Source: Vibrio tritonius
GTDB taxonomy: Bacteria > Pseudomonadota > Gammaproteobacteria > Enterobacterales > Vibrionaceae
NCBI RefSeq assembly: GCF_001547935.1
Contig: NZ_AP014635.1
Coordinates: 3,162,001 to 3,226,000 of the forward strand
Direction of reading: 5' to 3'
DNA length: 64,000 bases
Part shown: positions 9,653 through 20,770 of the stretch, in pieces
Position numbering within the stretch: the first letter of the stretch is position 1
How the letters are laid out: the number at the start of each line of letters is the position of its first letter
Made by a program: the position numbers and the translations under genes
The notes under the pieces: model-generated
The model's input: the letters and a program-made list of their open reading frames with translations, nothing else
Told to the model about the DNA's origin: nothing
The model's database searches: none

Positions 9653-12286
9653 ATGAACGAGAAATACGCTGCTCTCAAAAGCAACGTTAGCATGCTGGGC
9701 CGATTACTGGGTAAAACTATCCAAGACTCAGATGGTGACGTTATTTTGAAGAAAGTAGAGACGATAAGGAAACTCTCCAAATCAGCTCGAGCGGGTAACC
9801 AAGAAGACAGACAACGTTTGATAGAGGTGATTGAATCTCTACCAGACAACCAAATGACTCCGGTTGCTCAAGCGTTTAACCAATTTCTAAATCTCACCAA
9901 CATTGCCGATCAATATCACTCCATCTCCCGCCAATGCGACGAGTATGTATGTGAACCAGACCCTCTCCATACTCTTTTCACTAAACTGAATGAGAACCAC
10001 ATCAGTAAACTTGATAGTGCTCAAGCTATTAGAGAATTGAATATCGAACTCGTGCTGACCGCACACCCAACCGAAATTGCTCGCCGCACCATGATCAATA
10101 AATTGGTGAAGATTAACGAGTGTCTTTCCGAGTTGGAGCTAAGCGAGCTTTCTGATAGAGAACGCAAACGCACAGAGCTACGTCTGGAACAGTTGATCGC
10201 ACAATCTTGGCATTCCGATGCCATCCGTAAACAGCGCCCTACGCCATTGGATGAGGCTAAATGGGGCTTTGCGGTTGTGGAAAACTCACTATGGAAAGCA
10301 GTCCCTGATTTCTTGCGTGACCTCAACGAACGCGTTGTTGAATATTACGGTGAACCACTCCCTATCGATGCTCGCCCAGTTCACTTCTCCTCTTGGATGG
10401 GGGGAGACCGTGATGGAAACCCATTCGTAACGCATACCATTACTCGTGAAGTACTGCGTATGTCACGCTGGAAAGCGGCAGATTTATATCTTAACGATAT
10501 CAATGAATTGATTAGCGAACTCTCAATGGTCAAATGCAATGACCAAGTTCGTGAACTGGCAGGTCCTGAAGCACACGAACCTTATCGTGGCATCTTGAAA
10601 GGTATTCGATCTTTACTACAAGAAACCAAAGATGTTCTCGATGCCAAAATGAGTGGGAAAATTCTTGCAGTCAAAGCGCCTTTACGTCGCTCAAGCCAGC
10701 TGTGGGAGCCACTTTATGCCTGTTACCAATCCCTGCACGAATGTGGCATGGGGGTAATTGCAGATGGTTCACTATTAGACACATTGCGCCGCGTGCAAGC
10801 CTTTGGCGTGCATCTTGTACAATTGGATATTCGCCAAGAAAGCACTCGCCACTCTGATGTTCTTTCGGAGCTGACGCGTTACTTGGGTATCGGTGATTAC
10901 GACCAATGGACAGAACAAGATAAAATTTCATTCTTAACCAATGAGCTCGCATCAAAACGCCCACTGTTACCATTAGATTGGAAGCCAACGCCTGAAGTAC
11001 AAGAAGTGATTGATACCTGCCGTATCATCGCCGCTCAACCACGGGAAGCATTCGGCTCTTATGTTATTTCTATGGCTCGTACCGCTTCAGATGTGCTTGC
11101 CGTTCACCTACTGCTTCAAGAAGTTGGCTGTCCATATCGCATTGATGTGTGTCCATTATTCGAAACACTTGACGACTTAAATAACGCCGAAGGTGTTATG
11201 ACCCAATTGTTGAATATCGACTTATATCGTGGCTTCATCAACAACCATCAAATGATCATGATTGGCTATTCCGATTCAGCCAAAGATGCCGGTGGTATGG
11301 CTGCTGGTTGGGCGCAATATCATGCAATGGAATCTCTGGTTCGAGTGTGCGAAAACGTCAACGTTGATCTCACCTTGTTCCATGGCCGTGGTGGCACTAT
11401 TGGTCGTGGTGGTGCGCCAGCTCATGCTGCTCTACTTTCTCAGCCACCTAAATCACTAAAAGGTGGTTTGCGCGTGACTGAACAAGGTGAAATGATCCGC
11501 TTTAAACTTGGACTACCTGAAGTGGCCGTAAACAGCTTCAATATGTACGCCAGTGCAATTTTAGAAGCAAACCTACTGCCGCCTCCAGAGCCAAAACAAG
11601 AATGGCGCGACTTAATGGAAGTGCTCTCTGAAGTATCATGTGAAGCATATCGTAAAGTGGTTCGTGGTCAGCCGGAATTTGTCCCTTACTTCCGTCAAGC
11701 CACGCCAGAATTAGAACTGGGTAAATTGCCTTTAGGCTCTCGTCCATCGAAACGTAATCCAAATGGTGGCGTAGAAAGCTTACGAGCTATTCCTTGGATC
11801 TTCTCTTGGAGCCAAAACCGGTTGGTACTTCCTGCCTGGTTAGGTGCTGGTGAAGCAATTCAGTATTCTATTGATAAAGGACACCAAGCATTATTAGAAG
11901 AAATGTGCCGTGAGTGGCCATTTTTCTCTACTCGTTTAGGTATGCTAGAGATGGTTTATACCAAGTGTAATGCAGAAGTGTCTAAACACTACGATGATCG
12001 TCTTGTTGATCCTGAGCTGCGCCCACTTGGTGAAATGCTACGTACGCAGTTAGAGAAAGATATTCTCGCTGTGTTACACGTTGAAAATAATGATAATTTG
12101 ATGCAGAGTGACCCTTGGGGTTTAGAGTCATTTCGCCTGCGTAACATCTATGTTGAGCCGTTAAATATGTTACAAGCGGAGCTTCTATACCGCACACGTA
12201 AAAGTGATATCCCCTCTCCGGAGCTGGAAGAAGCTTTGATGGTAACCATAGCAGGTATAGCGGCAGGTATGCGCAATACAGGCTAA
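9653..12286 (+). CDS. ppc: Phosphoenolpyruvate carboxylase
   Basis: Carboxylates PEP with bicarbonate to oxaloacetate, refilling the TCA cycle. The catalytic histidine motif VLTAHPTE lies near residue 135, the second signature [11 protein letters not shown] near residue 540 and the glycine-rich [12 protein letters not shown] loop soon after; the C terminus MRNTG is the conserved family end. An in-frame codon at 9617 would add 12 non-conserved residues. The ATG at 9653 has AGGA upstream and gives the standard N terminus [10 protein letters not shown], 877 aa against 883 in E. coli. It is monocistronic, with its own terminator. The oxaloacetate made also feeds aspartate for the arg and met genes in this window. 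Confidence 0.96.
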   Translation: MNEKYAALKSNVSMLGRLLGKTIQDSDGDVILKKVETIRKLSKSARAGNQEDRQRLIEVIESLPDNQMTPVAQAFNQFLNLTNIADQYHSISRQCDEYVCEPDPLHTLFTKLNENHISKLDSAQAIRELNIELVLTAHPTEIARRTMINKLVKINECLSELELSELSDRERKRTELRLEQLIAQSWHSDAIRKQRPTPLDEAKWGFAVVENSLWKAVPDFLRDLNERVVEYYGEPLPIDARPVHFSSWMGGDRDGNPFVTHTITREVLRMSRWKAADLYLNDINELISELSMVKCNDQVRELAGPEAHEPYRGILKGIRSLLQETKDVLDAKMSGKILAVKAPLRRSSQLWEPLYACYQSLHECGMGVIADGSLLDTLRRVQAFGVHLVQLDIRQESTRHSDVLSELTRYLGIGDYDQWTEQDKISFLTNELASKRPLLPLDWKPTPEVQEVIDTCRIIAAQPREAFGSYVISMARTASDVLAVHLLLQEVGCPYRIDVCPLFETLDDLNNAEGVMTQLLNIDLYRGFINNHQMIMIGYSDSAKDAGGMAAGWAQYHAMESLVRVCENVNVDLTLFHGRGGTIGRGGAPAHAALLSQPPKSLKGGLRVTEQGEMIRFKLGLPEVAVNSFNMYASAILEANLLPPPEPKQEWRDLMEVLSEVSCEAYRKVVRGQPEFVPYFRQATPELELGKLPLGSRPSKRNPNGGVESLRAIPWIFSWSQNRLVLPAWLGAGEAIQYSIDKGHQALLEEMCREWPFFSTRLGMLEMVYTKCNAEVSKHYDDRLVDPELRPLGEMLRTQLEKDILAVLHVENNDNLMQSDPWGLESFRLRNIYVEPLNMLQAELLYRTRKSDIPSPELEEALMVTIAGIAAGMRNTG

Positions 12287-12315
12287 CGTTCAGTATATTA
12301 TTCTGTAAAAGCCCC

Positions 12316-12346
12316 AAAAGGTCGCATTAAAGCGGCCTTTTGTTTT
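12316..12346 (+). terminator. ppc terminator
   Basis: AAAAGGTCGC and GCGGCCTTTT form a stem with one G-T pair around ATTAAA, followed by GTTTTG. Confidence 0.85.
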
Positions 12347-12472
12347 GAATATATTTCTTTATTGAGGATGATATCAGTTTTTTCCCACTATTCTTATTGC
12401 TGTTCCACTTTATGCGTATTATTTAGATATACTACGTTTCCTTTGCGATAGACCTTTAATAATTATAAGTCG

Positions 12473-12502
12473 CAGTTCTAGGTGATTAACGGCTTTAAAG
12501 GT
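12473..12502 (+). promoter_or_regulatory. Likely Qrr small-RNA pairing site in the aphA leader
   Basis: The stretch contains CAGTT, CTAGGTGA (12478-12485) and CGGCTT (12490-12495). These are complementary, with small gaps, to successive parts of the Vibrio Qrr small RNAs as I remember them: the conserved core TCACCTAG followed by AACTG, and the 5' AAGCCG. Qrr RNAs are known to activate aphA translation at low cell density. It lies about 125 nt upstream of the aphA start. The rest of 12347-12625 holds no gene that I can see; it should carry the aphA promoter, but I could not place it firmly. Confidence 0.55.
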
Positions 12503-12625
12503 GGCAAAAATAGCACAGATTGTATCGTGCTCGAGGCTGCTTAGACTTAAATAATCGTGCCAAATAGAAGCACAACCGGAGTTTAAGCTGAACATTTAAA
12601 GTTGATTAACACTTGGATTAAACAC

Positions 12626-13165
12626 ATGTCATTACCACACGTAATCCTTACTGTTCTTAGTACACGCGATGCTACGGGATACGACATCACTAAAGAATTC
12701 TCGGCAAGCATTGGTTATTTTTGGAAAGCAAGTCACCAACAAGTTTACCGCGAGCTCAACAAAATGGGTATGCAAGGCCTAGTTACTTGTGTACTTGAAC
12801 CGCAAGAAGGTAAACCTGACCGTAAAGTCTACTCCATCACTGATGCAGGTCGTAGCGCACTTGGTGAATGGTTTGATCAACCCACTGCACACCCAACCGT
12901 TCGTGATGAATTTAGCGCGAAGTTGATGGCTTGTGCTGTACAACCTTCTGCACCATATCGCTTACAACTTTCTGGTTTAGTTGAAGAATCAAAAAAACTG
13001 GTTCATCACTACCAAGAAATTGAAGCCGCGTATTACTCTAACCCAGCAGAACTCGACACAACTCAACGTCTAGAACGTTTGACTCTGCGTCGCAATCTAC
13101 TGGTTCGTAAAGCTTGGATTGAATGGGCACAAGAAGTCCTTACTGAGCTTGACGCAATGGCATAA
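12626..13165 (+). CDS. aphA: Low-cell-density quorum-sensing and virulence regulator AphA (PadR family)
   Basis: DNA-binding master regulator active at low cell density; in V. cholerae it also activates tcpPH, and it works opposite LuxR/HapR. The N-terminal winged helix (MSLPHVILTVLST, then GYDITKEFSASIGYFWKASH and KPDRKVYSITDAGR) and the C-terminal antiparallel coiled-coil dimerisation arm are both present. An in-frame TTG at 12602 would add eight residues. The ATG at 12626 gives the exact family N terminus and 179 aa, the usual length. It stands alone, with a long leader holding a likely Qrr target and a strong terminator after it. AphA is known to repress its own gene. Confidence 0.96.
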   Translation: MSLPHVILTVLSTRDATGYDITKEFSASIGYFWKASHQQVYRELNKMGMQGLVTCVLEPQEGKPDRKVYSITDAGRSALGEWFDQPTAHPTVRDEFSAKLMACAVQPSAPYRLQLSGLVEESKKLVHHYQEIEAAYYSNPAELDTTQRLERLTLRRNLLVRKAWIEWAQEVLTELDAMA

Positions 13166-13185
13166 TTCGCCAGATTGAAACAAGA

Positions 13186-13217
13186 AAAAAGGATGATGGG
13201 TAACCATCATCCTTTTT
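13186..13217. terminator. Bidirectional terminator between aphA and cysE
   Basis: A 14-bp stem (13186-13199 with 13204-13217, GGATGATGG core) and GTAA loop, with T runs on both strands. It serves aphA from the left and cysE from the right. Confidence 0.93.
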
Positions 13218-13275
13218 GTTTTTTAAACCTGGGGGAAATACCATTCGTAGGAATGAATTAGTCCTGTGAGGGAGA

Positions 13276-14097
13276 TTAAATACCATCTCCGTACATAAAG
13301 GTTTGAGAACGGCCATTAAATTGCTGATCCATATCCAAAGAGGGTTTGGCTGATTTGGGCTTACCTACGATTTTTGCTGGTACACCAGCGACAGTGGTAT
13401 GCGGTGGAACATTCTGCAATACAACAGAACAAGAACCAATTTTAGCGCCTTCACCCACTTCGATATTGCCCAATATTTTAGCACCCGCGCCAATCATCAC
13501 ACCTTCACGGATCTTAGGATGACGATCACCACTTTCTTTACCCGTACCACCCAAGGTAACATCTTGAAGAATAGATACATCATCTTCTACTACGGCAGTT
13601 TCACCAATAACGATACCCGTTGCGTGGTCAAGCATGATCCCTCGGCCGATGCGAGCTGCAGGGTGAATATCAACCTGACAAGCTACTGAAATTTGGTTTT
13701 GGAAATACATCGCTAACGCGACACGACCCTGTTTCCAAAGCCAGTTTGCCACGCGATAACCTTGCAGCGCGTGGTAACCTTTTAGATACAAAAGTGGAAT
13801 CGAATACATAGCAACCGCAGGATCTCGACTGACTGTCGCACAGATATCACAAGCAGCCGCCTCTGCAATCAAACAATCAGAAGCAAATGCTTCTTCGATG
13901 ACTTCACGCACTGCCATTGCAGGCATAGATGCGGTGTTCAATCGGTTGGCCAAAATATAGCTCAATGCCGATCGCAAACTATCATGCTTAATGATCGTCG
14001 CATGATAAAAACTGGCCAACATTGGCTCTTGTTCTGATTGCTCTCGGGCTTCTTTAACTATGGTCTGCCAGACTTTTGTTTGTGCACACTGCTTCAT
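13276..14097 (-). CDS. cysE: Serine O-acetyltransferase
   Basis: Makes O-acetylserine from serine and acetyl-CoA, the first step of cysteine synthesis. The N-terminal helical domain (residues 1-140) leads into left-handed beta-helix hexapeptide repeats with the catalytic-site segment DHATGIVIGETA and GDRHPKI. The C-terminal tail ends MYGDGI; in the family the tail with a terminal isoleucine docks into cysteine synthase, and that isoleucine is present. The 273 aa length equals E. coli CysE. It shares a terminator with aphA and lies 83 nt downstream of gpsA on the same strand, so read-through from gpsA is possible. Confidence 0.96.
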   Translation of the reverse strand: MKQCAQTKVWQTIVKEAREQSEQEPMLASFYHATIIKHDSLRSALSYILANRLNTASMPAMAVREVIEEAFASDCLIAEAAACDICATVSRDPAVAMYSIPLLYLKGYHALQGYRVANWLWKQGRVALAMYFQNQISVACQVDIHPAARIGRGIMLDHATGIVIGETAVVEDDVSILQDVTLGGTGKESGDRHPKIREGVMIGAGAKILGNIEVGEGAKIGSCSVVLQNVPPHTTVAGVPAKIVGKPKSAKPSLDMDQQFNGRSQTFMYGDGI

Positions 14098-14180
14098 TAT
14101 GATTCACTCTGTCTTTGGCTATATGGGCTCCGTTGCCCTTTATGATCCTTATTGAGATAGGTAGACACCTAAATACTCAT

Positions 14181-15215
14181 TTATCTTTCCGCTTTCTTGT
14201 CGCGCGCTAAAAGATCTTGCGCAGCCATCCGCGCGTCTTTACCTTGGTACAATACCTGATAAATTTGGTCAACGATAGGCATCTCTACGCCCATATGCTG
14301 GGCTAACAACCAAACTTCTTTGGTATTTCGATACCCTTCAACCACTTGACCAATCTCTTGCTGAGCCGTATCAACATCTTTGCCTTGCCCTAATGCCAAA
14401 CCGAAGCGACGGTTACGAGATTGGTTATCAGTACACGTCAGCACCAAGTCGCCTAGGCCGGCCATCCCCATAAAGGTTTCCGCCTGTGCACCTAGCGCAC
14501 TCCCTAGACGAGTCATTTCAGCTAATCCGCGAGTAATTAATGCGGTTCGAGCATTGGCACCAAAACCAATACCATCCGACATTCCTGCACCGATCGCAAT
14601 CACATTTTTTACCGCACCCCCAAGCTGAATACCAATAAAATCGTCATTGGCATACACACGAAATGTTTTACTGCAGTGAATTTTCTCTTGTAGATCTTTT
14701 ACAAATTGAGCATCAGGAGAAGCCACTGATATCGCAGTAGGCATACCCGCTGCCAATTCTTTAGCGAAAGTAGGTCCAGATAACACCGCAAGAGAATGGT
14801 CTTTACCCAATGTATCGAACACCACTTCTTGCAGTAAACGACCAGTATTAGGCTCCAAACCTTTTGTCGCCCAACAGATACGAGTATCTGAACGCAGATG
14901 TGGCTTCACATCATTTAGCACTAAACCAAACACATGGCTTGGAATGACAAGCAATAGATCTTGGCTTGCTTGTACTGCTTTCGCTAAGTCAGACTCAACA
15001 ATTAAGCTTTCAGGAAACGCAATGTTGGGCAGGAACTCATGATTCGCTCGATCCGCTTCTAGACGCGCCATATGTTGTGGCTGATGTCCCCAAAGCACGA
15101 CATTAGCGCCATTTCTCGCTAACGAGATCGCTAATGCGGTCCCATAAGAACCAGCGCCAATGACGGTCATCGCAATAGGCTTACCGTAGGGATTATTCAC
15201 TTGTGCATCTTTCAT
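14181..15215 (-). CDS. gpsA: Glycerol-3-phosphate dehydrogenase [NAD(P)+]
   Basis: Reduces dihydroxyacetone phosphate to sn-glycerol 3-phosphate for phospholipid synthesis. The Rossmann motif [10 protein letters not shown] is at residues 21-30, and the C-terminal domain carries the conserved [13 protein letters not shown] helix with the catalytic lysine, followed by GLGDLVLTC and RNRRFG. At 344 aa it is about the size of E. coli GpsA (339), with a slightly longer N terminus. It is downstream of secB on the same strand, the secB-gpsA-cysE order also known in enterobacteria, though a hairpin separates secB from gpsA here. Confidence 0.96.
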   Translation of the reverse strand: MKDAQVNNPYGKPIAMTVIGAGSYGTALAISLARNGANVVLWGHQPQHMARLEADRANHEFLPNIAFPESLIVESDLAKAVQASQDLLLVIPSHVFGLVLNDVKPHLRSDTRICWATKGLEPNTGRLLQEVVFDTLGKDHSLAVLSGPTFAKELAAGMPTAISVASPDAQFVKDLQEKIHCSKTFRVYANDDFIGIQLGGAVKNVIAIGAGMSDGIGFGANARTALITRGLAEMTRLGSALGAQAETFMGMAGLGDLVLTCTDNQSRNRRFGLALGQGKDVDTAQQEIGQVVEGYRNTKEVWLLAQHMGVEMPIVDQIYQVLYQGKDARMAAQDLLARDKKAER

Positions 15216-15260
15216 GTTATTGCCTGATAGATAAGAGAGTCTGTGGAATTATTCTAAACA

Positions 15261-15310
15261 AAAAATGCACATCGCATCGAGTTTATTCGACAGCTTTGTG
15301 CATTTTTAAA
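15261..15310 (-). terminator. secB terminator candidate
   Basis: AAAAATGCACA (15261-15271) pairs with TGTGCATTTTT (15297-15307) around a 25-nt loop with a small inner TCGA stem. Read on the minus strand it ends in a T run. Confidence 0.65.
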
Positions 15311-15336
15311 AAGATTGCTCGATCAAGTAGCGACGA

Positions 15337-15798
15337 TTATGCGTCTGCTTCTACTTGGCCTTGCTGCTCAGCTTGTTGTTGTAGGTAGTTCATGAACAAT
15401 GCGTCAAAGTTCACTGGCGCTAAGTTCAGTTGAGGGAAAGTACCTTTAACAACTAGGCTAGAAATAGTTTCACGAGCGTATGGGAACAGGATGTTAGGGC
15501 AGAATGCGCCTAGGCAATGAGCCAATTGACCTGCTTCCATATTGTCTGCAGTGAAAATACCTGCTTGCTGCACTTCACATAGGAAAGCAGTGTCGTCGTC
15601 ATTTTTCACAGTGACAGTTAAACGCAACACAACTTCAAACGTTGCTTCACCTAACTCACGGCTTTGGGTATCTAGATCCAGTTTCACATCTGGATTCCAC
15701 TCTTTTTGGAAAATCACAGGAGAGTTTGGTGCTTCAAAAGAAACGTCTTTTAGGTAAATACGTTGAATAGTGAAGTTTTGTTGTGCTTCTTCAGCCAT
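15337..15798 (-). CDS. secB: Protein-export chaperone SecB
   Basis: Tetrameric cytoplasmic chaperone that holds preproteins unfolded and hands them to SecA. Recognised over its whole length: the N-terminal [18 protein letters not shown] strand, the [11 protein letters not shown] segment involved in SecA contact and the acidic, glutamine-rich C terminus. The 153 aa length is typical. It follows the membrane rhodanese gene on the same strand (166 nt gap), as in the yibN-grxC-secB cluster of enterobacteria but without grxC between them. Confidence 0.95.
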   Translation of the reverse strand: MAEEAQQNFTIQRIYLKDVSFEAPNSPVIFQKEWNPDVKLDLDTQSRELGEATFEVVLRLTVTVKNDDDTAFLCEVQQAGIFTADNMEAGQLAHCLGAFCPNILFPYARETISSLVVKGTFPQLNLAPVNFDALFMNYLQQQAEQQGQVEADA

Positions 15799-15964
15799 GG
15801 TTTTGTCCTTAATACTGATGAATTGGTTTCAAAGTCTTGGGTTCTGAGACTATCGAAGAGTCGATTAAATCACTAGGTATCAATGCGAATACGTGGGAAA
15901 TATCACAACTCCGTTTAATAATTGCTGTCTTTTCATACAGCTGTGCTCAAAACTCTTTTATCGG

Positions 15965-16402
15965 TTACTTTTTACCACGAACAAGTGGCAGATTTGCTTC
16001 ATTCCAAGAAATTAAGCCGCTTTTCAGTACAAATACTTTTTCAAAGCCAGCTTTTGCTAACAATTCAGCAGATTCTTGGGCTGTTTGCCCTGTTTTACAT
16101 ACCACAATAATTGGGGCATCTTTGTAACTTTCAAGGCCAGCAAAATTACCCGCTTTAATATCAGAAGGTAATACGTTGCGTGATTCAGTAATGTGTCCAC
16201 GTTTGAACTCATCGTGACTACGAACGTCGATAACGATGCCATTTTCACGGTTTACGAGATGAGTCACTTCTGCAGCAGAAATCGTTTTCGCAGCAGATTT
16301 ATAGGATTTAAAGAAATTAATGATCAACGCAACCACAAGACCGATCCAAACGATGGAAAGGATCATATGTTGTTGGAAAAACTGAATGTACTCGTTTTGC
16401 AT
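15965..16402 (-). CDS. Membrane-anchored rhodanese-domain protein (YibN-like)
   Basis: A single N-terminal membrane segment (about residues 12-30, ILSIVWIGLVVALIINFF) is followed by a cytoplasmic rhodanese domain with the active-site loop CKTGQTA, the cysteine being the persulfide carrier. It resembles E. coli YibN, a sulfurtransferase-like inner-membrane protein of uncertain substrate. The upstream in-frame TTG at 16429 adds nine residues without a ribosome site; the ATG at 16402 matches the YibN N terminus, giving 145 aa. It lies upstream of secB in the same direction. Confidence 0.88.
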   Translation of the reverse strand: MQNEYIQFFQQHMILSIVWIGLVVALIINFFKSYKSAAKTISAAEVTHLVNRENGIVIDVRSHDEFKRGHITESRNVLPSDIKAGNFAGLESYKDAPIIVVCKTGQTAQESAELLAKAGFEKVFVLKSGLISWNEANLPLVRGKK

Positions 16403-16532
16403 ATCCTGTGCTCTTGCAGTGGGGTTCAAAAACAGACAAGGAGTATAGCGAGGTTGCCAGCCCGACGCGAGCGCTTACCACACATAAACCTTGCCTATTA
16501 ACATGTTTATGATCTCAAACTGAGATCTTGAT

Positions 16533-17516
16533 TTAAGCTCTCGGGAACGGAAAGGCCGTCACCTTATCGATATGATCGACGCCAATGGCTAACATGATGA
16601 GGCGATCAATGCCCAAAGCAACACCAGCACAATGAGGTAACCCGGCTTCAAGAGCACTAATCAAATGATAATCAATTGGTTGAGGCTCCAGTCCCATCTC
16701 GATCCGTTTGGTATTGTCATGTTCAAACCGGGCTAACTGTTCTGCTGGGTTATCTAGCTCATGGAAACCATTCGCCAGTTCAATTCCTTTAAAATACACC
16801 TCAAAACGATCGGCGACACGGGGATCTTGCTGATTGATTTTGGCTAACGCCGCTTGAGATGCTGGGAAATCATAGACAAAAGCTGGCACGTTCTGACCAA
16901 TTTTCTTCTCGACGCCAATACTAAACAGCAGTTGCAATAACGTATCTCGGTCCTCTTCCGGATCAGCTATGTCACTCAAGCCTAATTGACTTGCCGCTTG
17001 TTTTAACTCTGCCATGCTGCCCTCTAATGGGCAAACACCAAGCACTTGCAAGAATGCTTCTTGATAAGTTAAACGTTCTGCCGGTCCGCATTTGATCACC
17101 AGTTGCAATAAGTCATCCATTTCATCCATCAGAGCGTGATGGTCAAAGCCAACACGATACCATTCCAACATGGTGAACTCTGGGTTGTGATAGCGACCAT
17201 TCTCCTCATTACGAAATGCTTTATTAATTTGAAAAATAGAACCACTGCCAGCAGCCAGTAATCTTTTCATGTGAAATTCCGGACTGGTCATTAAATGGAG
17301 AGAACTGCCCTTTGCGTAACCGGGACCAACAAACTGCGTCTGAAAGGTATGCAGATGAACATCCGTTACTGTCGCATGACTCATTGCTGGAGTATCTACT
17401 TCTAATACATCTCTCGCATAGAAAAACTGGCGAATCGATTGTACAAGCTGTGCTCGTTGGCGCAATTGTGCAATTGAGGCTGTTGGCCTCCACTCTTTTT
17501 TATTAATTTGATTCAT
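16533..17516 (-). CDS. epmA: EF-P lysine (beta-lysyl) ligase
   Basis: Lysyl-tRNA-synthetase-like enzyme that attaches (R)-beta-lysine to Lys34 of elongation factor P; it lacks the tRNA anticodon-binding domain. The class II synthetase core is present: motif 2 [20 protein letters not shown], the FHELDNP segment and motif 3 [12 protein letters not shown]. The 327 aa length is standard (E. coli 325). Its substrate gene efp and the lysine aminomutase gene epmB lie about 5.5-6 kb away past frdABCD. It is divergent from frdA across 315 bp. Confidence 0.95.
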   Translation of the reverse strand: MNQINKKEWRPTASIAQLRQRAQLVQSIRQFFYARDVLEVDTPAMSHATVTDVHLHTFQTQFVGPGYAKGSSLHLMTSPEFHMKRLLAAGSGSIFQINKAFRNEENGRYHNPEFTMLEWYRVGFDHHALMDEMDDLLQLVIKCGPAERLTYQEAFLQVLGVCPLEGSMAELKQAASQLGLSDIADPEEDRDTLLQLLFSIGVEKKIGQNVPAFVYDFPASQAALAKINQQDPRVADRFEVYFKGIELANGFHELDNPAEQLARFEHDNTKRIEMGLEPQPIDYHLISALEAGLPHCAGVALGIDRLIMLAIGVDHIDKVTAFPFPRA

Positions 17517-17585
17517 TTTTCACCATCGATAACTCAACTATCAGCATAAATAATACCCCTAACTCGCATTTTTCCGAATTAATAT

Positions 17586-17599
17586 GTGATCTAAATCAT
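17586..17599. promoter_or_regulatory. FNR-like binding site upstream of frdA
   Basis: GTGAT-CTAA-ATCAT matches the FNR consensus TTGAT-N4-ATCAA at all but the outermost base of each half. It is 233 nt before frdA. The left half also resembles a CRP half-site (TGTGA). The rest of the 315-bp space to 17831 is AT-rich and holds no gene that I can see; it must carry the divergent epmA and frd promoters. Confidence 0.55.
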
Positions 17600-17831
17600 G
17601 TAGAACGTAAATTTTATGTTCCTAATCCATCAACTGAAGCAAATACCCAACAGAATCAATTTTTCGTTTTATGTTCTTTTTTACACTAGGCGTGCCACAT
17701 AAATTTTGCGTTAGTGGATGTGCCTCAGCCATGAATTTCTCGATACTTTTCACTGAGAGTGCAACTTAGAATGGCATTGGCATCGAGAAGCTAAGCCCAC
17801 AAATTACAATAAATTACACTGGAGGATAACT

Positions 17832-19634
17832 GTGCAAACGATCACCACAGATATCGCAGTCATCGGCGCCGGCGGCGCTGGTCTTCGCACGGCAATCGCA
17901 GCAGCAGAAGCAAACCCAGATCTGGAAGTTGCTCTGATTTCAAAAGTATACCCAATGCGTTCACACACTGTGGCTGCCGAAGGTGGCTCGGCTGCAGTAA
18001 TCAAGGATGAAGATAGCCTTGATAACCACTTTAACGACACTGTTGGTGGTGGCGACTGGTTATGTGACCAAGACGTAGTTGATTATTTCGTTTCTCACTC
18101 AACCAACGAAATGATCCAAATGGAACAATGGGGTTGTCCATGGAGCCGTAAAGAAAACGGTGAAGTGAACGTACGCCGCTTCGGTGGTATGAAAGTAGAA
18201 CGTACTTGGTTCGCAGCCGATAAAACTGGCTTCCACATGCTTCATACTCTGTTCCAAACTTCTATGAAGTATCCTCAAATCAAACGCTTCGATGAATACT
18301 TCGTCGTTGATTTGATCGTAAACGACGGTCAAATTCAAGGTTTAGTATGTATTCACATGTCTGAAGGCGAATTGGTTGTTATCAAAGCAAAATCAGTTGT
18401 CCTTGCAACCGGTGGTGCAGGTCGTGTTTATCACTGTAACACCAACGGCGGTATCGTAACTGGTGATGGTATGGCACTGGCTTACCGTCATGGCGTTCCT
18501 CTACGCGACATGGAGTTCGTTCAATACCACCCAACTGGTCTTCCAGGTACTGGTATTTTGATGACTGAAGGTTGTCGTGGTGAAGGCGGTATCATCGTCA
18601 ACAAAAACGGCTACCGTTACCTACAAGACTACGGTCTAGGACCAGAAACTCCAGTGGGTCAACCTAAGAACAAATACATGGAACTTGGTCCTCGTGACAA
18701 AGTTTCACAAGCGTTCTGGCATGAGCACCAAAAAGGCAACACTATCAAACACCCACTAGGTGATGTAGTAATGCTTGACCTTCGCCACCTAGGTGAAGAG
18801 TACCTACAAGAACGTCTACCATTTATCTGTGAACTTGCAAAAGCTTACGTAAACGTAGACCCAGCGAAAGAGCCGATTCCAATTCGTCCAACCGTGCACT
18901 ACACCATGGGTGGTATCGAAGCAGACATCAACTGTGAGACTCGCATTAAAGGTCTATACGCTGTGGGTGAATGTGCTTCTTCTGGCCTACACGGTGCAAA
19001 CCGTCTAGGTTCTAACTCTCTAGCTGAATTCGTAGTATTCGGTCGCGTTGCTGGTGAAAACGCAGTGAAACACGCTGAAGAATTCGCTGGTTGGAACGAA
19101 GACTCAATCAAGGCTCAAGTGAAAGCTGTAGAAGATCGCATCAATACATTGCTAAGCCAAGAAGGTGATGAAAACTGGGCGGATATCCGTACCGAAATGG
19201 GTCACTCAATGGAAGCCGGTTGTGGTATCTACCGTGAAGAACACTTGATGCAAGAAACCATCGATAAATTGGCTGAGCTGAAAGAACGTTACAAACGCAT
19301 CAGCATTAAAGACAAAGGCAAAGTATTCAACACTGACTTGCTTTACGCAATCGAAGTGGGTTACGGCCTAGATGTGGCTCAAGCGATGGTTCACTCTGCC
19401 ATTCTACGTAAAGAGTCTCGTGGTGCACACCAACGTCTAGACGAAGGCTGTCAAGAGCGTGATGACGTGAACTACCTAAAACACTCTCTCGCATTCTTCC
19501 AAGACGGCGCAGTACCTAGCATCGATTACAGCGATGTAACGATTACTAAGTCTCAACCTAAAGCTCGTCTGTACGGTGACGCTGCAGAACAAGCAGCAGC
19601 GGCAGAAAAAGCAGCACAAGAGGAGCAAAAATAA
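17832..19634 (+). CDS. frdA: Fumarate reductase flavoprotein subunit
   Basis: Catalytic, covalently flavinylated subunit that reduces fumarate to succinate as terminal step of anaerobic respiration. Features: FAD-binding [10 protein letters not shown] at the N terminus, the flavin-linked histidine in [10 protein letters not shown], the active-site FVQYHPTG and the [13 protein letters not shown] loop. The 600 aa length is typical of FrdA. The start is GTG, justified by a strong GGAGGA 7 nt upstream and the conserved N terminus [10 protein letters not shown]. It overlaps frdB by one base (TAATG), so translation is coupled. An FNR-like site upstream suggests induction without oxygen. Confidence 0.96.
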   Translation: MQTITTDIAVIGAGGAGLRTAIAAAEANPDLEVALISKVYPMRSHTVAAEGGSAAVIKDEDSLDNHFNDTVGGGDWLCDQDVVDYFVSHSTNEMIQMEQWGCPWSRKENGEVNVRRFGGMKVERTWFAADKTGFHMLHTLFQTSMKYPQIKRFDEYFVVDLIVNDGQIQGLVCIHMSEGELVVIKAKSVVLATGGAGRVYHCNTNGGIVTGDGMALAYRHGVPLRDMEFVQYHPTGLPGTGILMTEGCRGEGGIIVNKNGYRYLQDYGLGPETPVGQPKNKYMELGPRDKVSQAFWHEHQKGNTIKHPLGDVVMLDLRHLGEEYLQERLPFICELAKAYVNVDPAKEPIPIRPTVHYTMGGIEADINCETRIKGLYAVGECASSGLHGANRLGSNSLAEFVVFGRVAGENAVKHAEEFAGWNEDSIKAQVKAVEDRINTLLSQEGDENWADIRTEMGHSMEAGCGIYREEHLMQETIDKLAELKERYKRISIKDKGKVFNTDLLYAIEVGYGLDVAQAMVHSAILRKESRGAHQRLDEGCQERDDVNYLKHSLAFFQDGAVPSIDYSDVTITKSQPKARLYGDAAEQAAAAEKAAQEEQK

Positions 19635-20374
19635 TGGCAGCTCAACGCATTCAAAAAGTTAAAATCCTTCGCTACGACCCAGCGACTGATAACGAACCAC
19701 ATTTCCAAACATTTGATGTGCCATGTGATGACACCACTTCTGTGCTTGATGCGCTTGGTTACATCAAAGATCACCTAGACAAAGACCTTTCTTTCCGTTG
19801 GTCTTGCCGTATGGCAATCTGTGGTTCTTGCGGCATGATGGTCGACAATGTGCCTAAGCTAGCTTGTAAAGCGTTCCTACGTGACTATCCAAATGGCCTT
19901 ACTATCGAACCTTTAGCAAACTTCCCAATCGAGAAAGACTTGATTGTTGATATGACGCCGTTCATCGAACGTCTAGAAGCCATCAAACCTTACATCATTG
20001 GTAACGATCGCAAAGTGTCTGATGGTCCTAACCTTCAAACACCTGAAGAGATGGCTCGCTACAAACAGTTCGCTGGTTGTATCAACTGTGGCCTTTGCTA
20101 CGCAGCATGTCCTCAGTTCGGTTTGAACCCAGAGTTCATCGGTCCAGCTGCGCTAACGCTAGCTCACCGTTACAACCTAGATACACGTGATAACGGTAAA
20201 GCAGAACGTATGAAGCTGATCAACGGTGAAAACGGCGCATGGGGCTGTACTTTCGTTGGTTACTGTTCAGAAGTATGTCCAAAACACGTTGACCCAGCAG
20301 CAGCTGTTAACCAAGGCAAAGTGGAGTCTACTAAAGACTTCGTTATCGCGATGCTGAAACCTCAGGAGGCCTAA
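19634..20374 (+). CDS. frdB: Fumarate reductase iron-sulfur subunit
   Basis: Electron-transfer subunit between menaquinol and FrdA, with three iron-sulfur clusters. The [2Fe-2S] site is seen as [11 protein letters not shown] with a later cysteine in LACKAF; the C-terminal ferredoxin-like domain has [12 protein letters not shown] and [17 protein letters not shown]. The 246 aa length matches FrdB. It overlaps frdA by one base and ends 2 nt before frdC. Confidence 0.96.
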   Translation: MAAQRIQKVKILRYDPATDNEPHFQTFDVPCDDTTSVLDALGYIKDHLDKDLSFRWSCRMAICGSCGMMVDNVPKLACKAFLRDYPNGLTIEPLANFPIEKDLIVDMTPFIERLEAIKPYIIGNDRKVSDGPNLQTPEEMARYKQFAGCINCGLCYAACPQFGLNPEFIGPAALTLAHRYNLDTRDNGKAERMKLINGENGAWGCTFVGYCSEVCPKHVDPAAAVNQGKVESTKDFVIAMLKPQEA

Positions 20375-20376
20375 GG

Positions 20377-20760
20377 ATGAGTAACCGTAAACCGTATGTT
20401 CGTGAAATGAAACGCACTTGGTGGCAAAGCTCTCCTTTCTACCGCTTCTACATGGTGCGTGAAGCAACTGTACTACCTTTGATTCTATTTACCCTTTTCA
20501 TCACAATTGGTTTGGGTGCATTAGTTAAAGGTGCTGACGCTTGGGCAAGTTGGCTACAATTTATGGCTAACCCAGTGGTTATCGCAATCAACATCGTTGC
20601 ACTTGCTGGTAGCCTGTTCCATGCATTTACTTACTTCAACATGATGCCTCAAGTTGTGCCAATCCGTGTGGGAGGCAAACTATTGAACAAGAATATTATT
20701 GTTCTTAGCCAATGGCTGATTGTCGCTGTTATTTCACTTATCGTTCTGTATTTCGTGTAA
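20377..20760 (+). CDS. frdC: Fumarate reductase membrane anchor subunit C
   Basis: One of two small membrane subunits that anchor FrdAB on the cytoplasmic face and bind menaquinol. The 127 aa protein starts with the hydrophilic [15 protein letters not shown] typical of FrdC and has three hydrophobic helices. It begins 2 nt after frdB with AGGAGG in the frdB end, so it is co-translated. Confidence 0.95.
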   Translation: MSNRKPYVREMKRTWWQSSPFYRFYMVREATVLPLILFTLFITIGLGALVKGADAWASWLQFMANPVVIAINIVALAGSLFHAFTYFNMMPQVVPIRVGGKLLNKNIIVLSQWLIVAVISLIVLYFV

Positions 20761-20770
20761 GGAGTTCATC

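Noticed and set aside
16511..16527. GATCTCA/TGAGATC hairpin after epmA as a terminator
   Set aside because: Short stem, 3-nt loop and no T run on the minus strand; listed here only.
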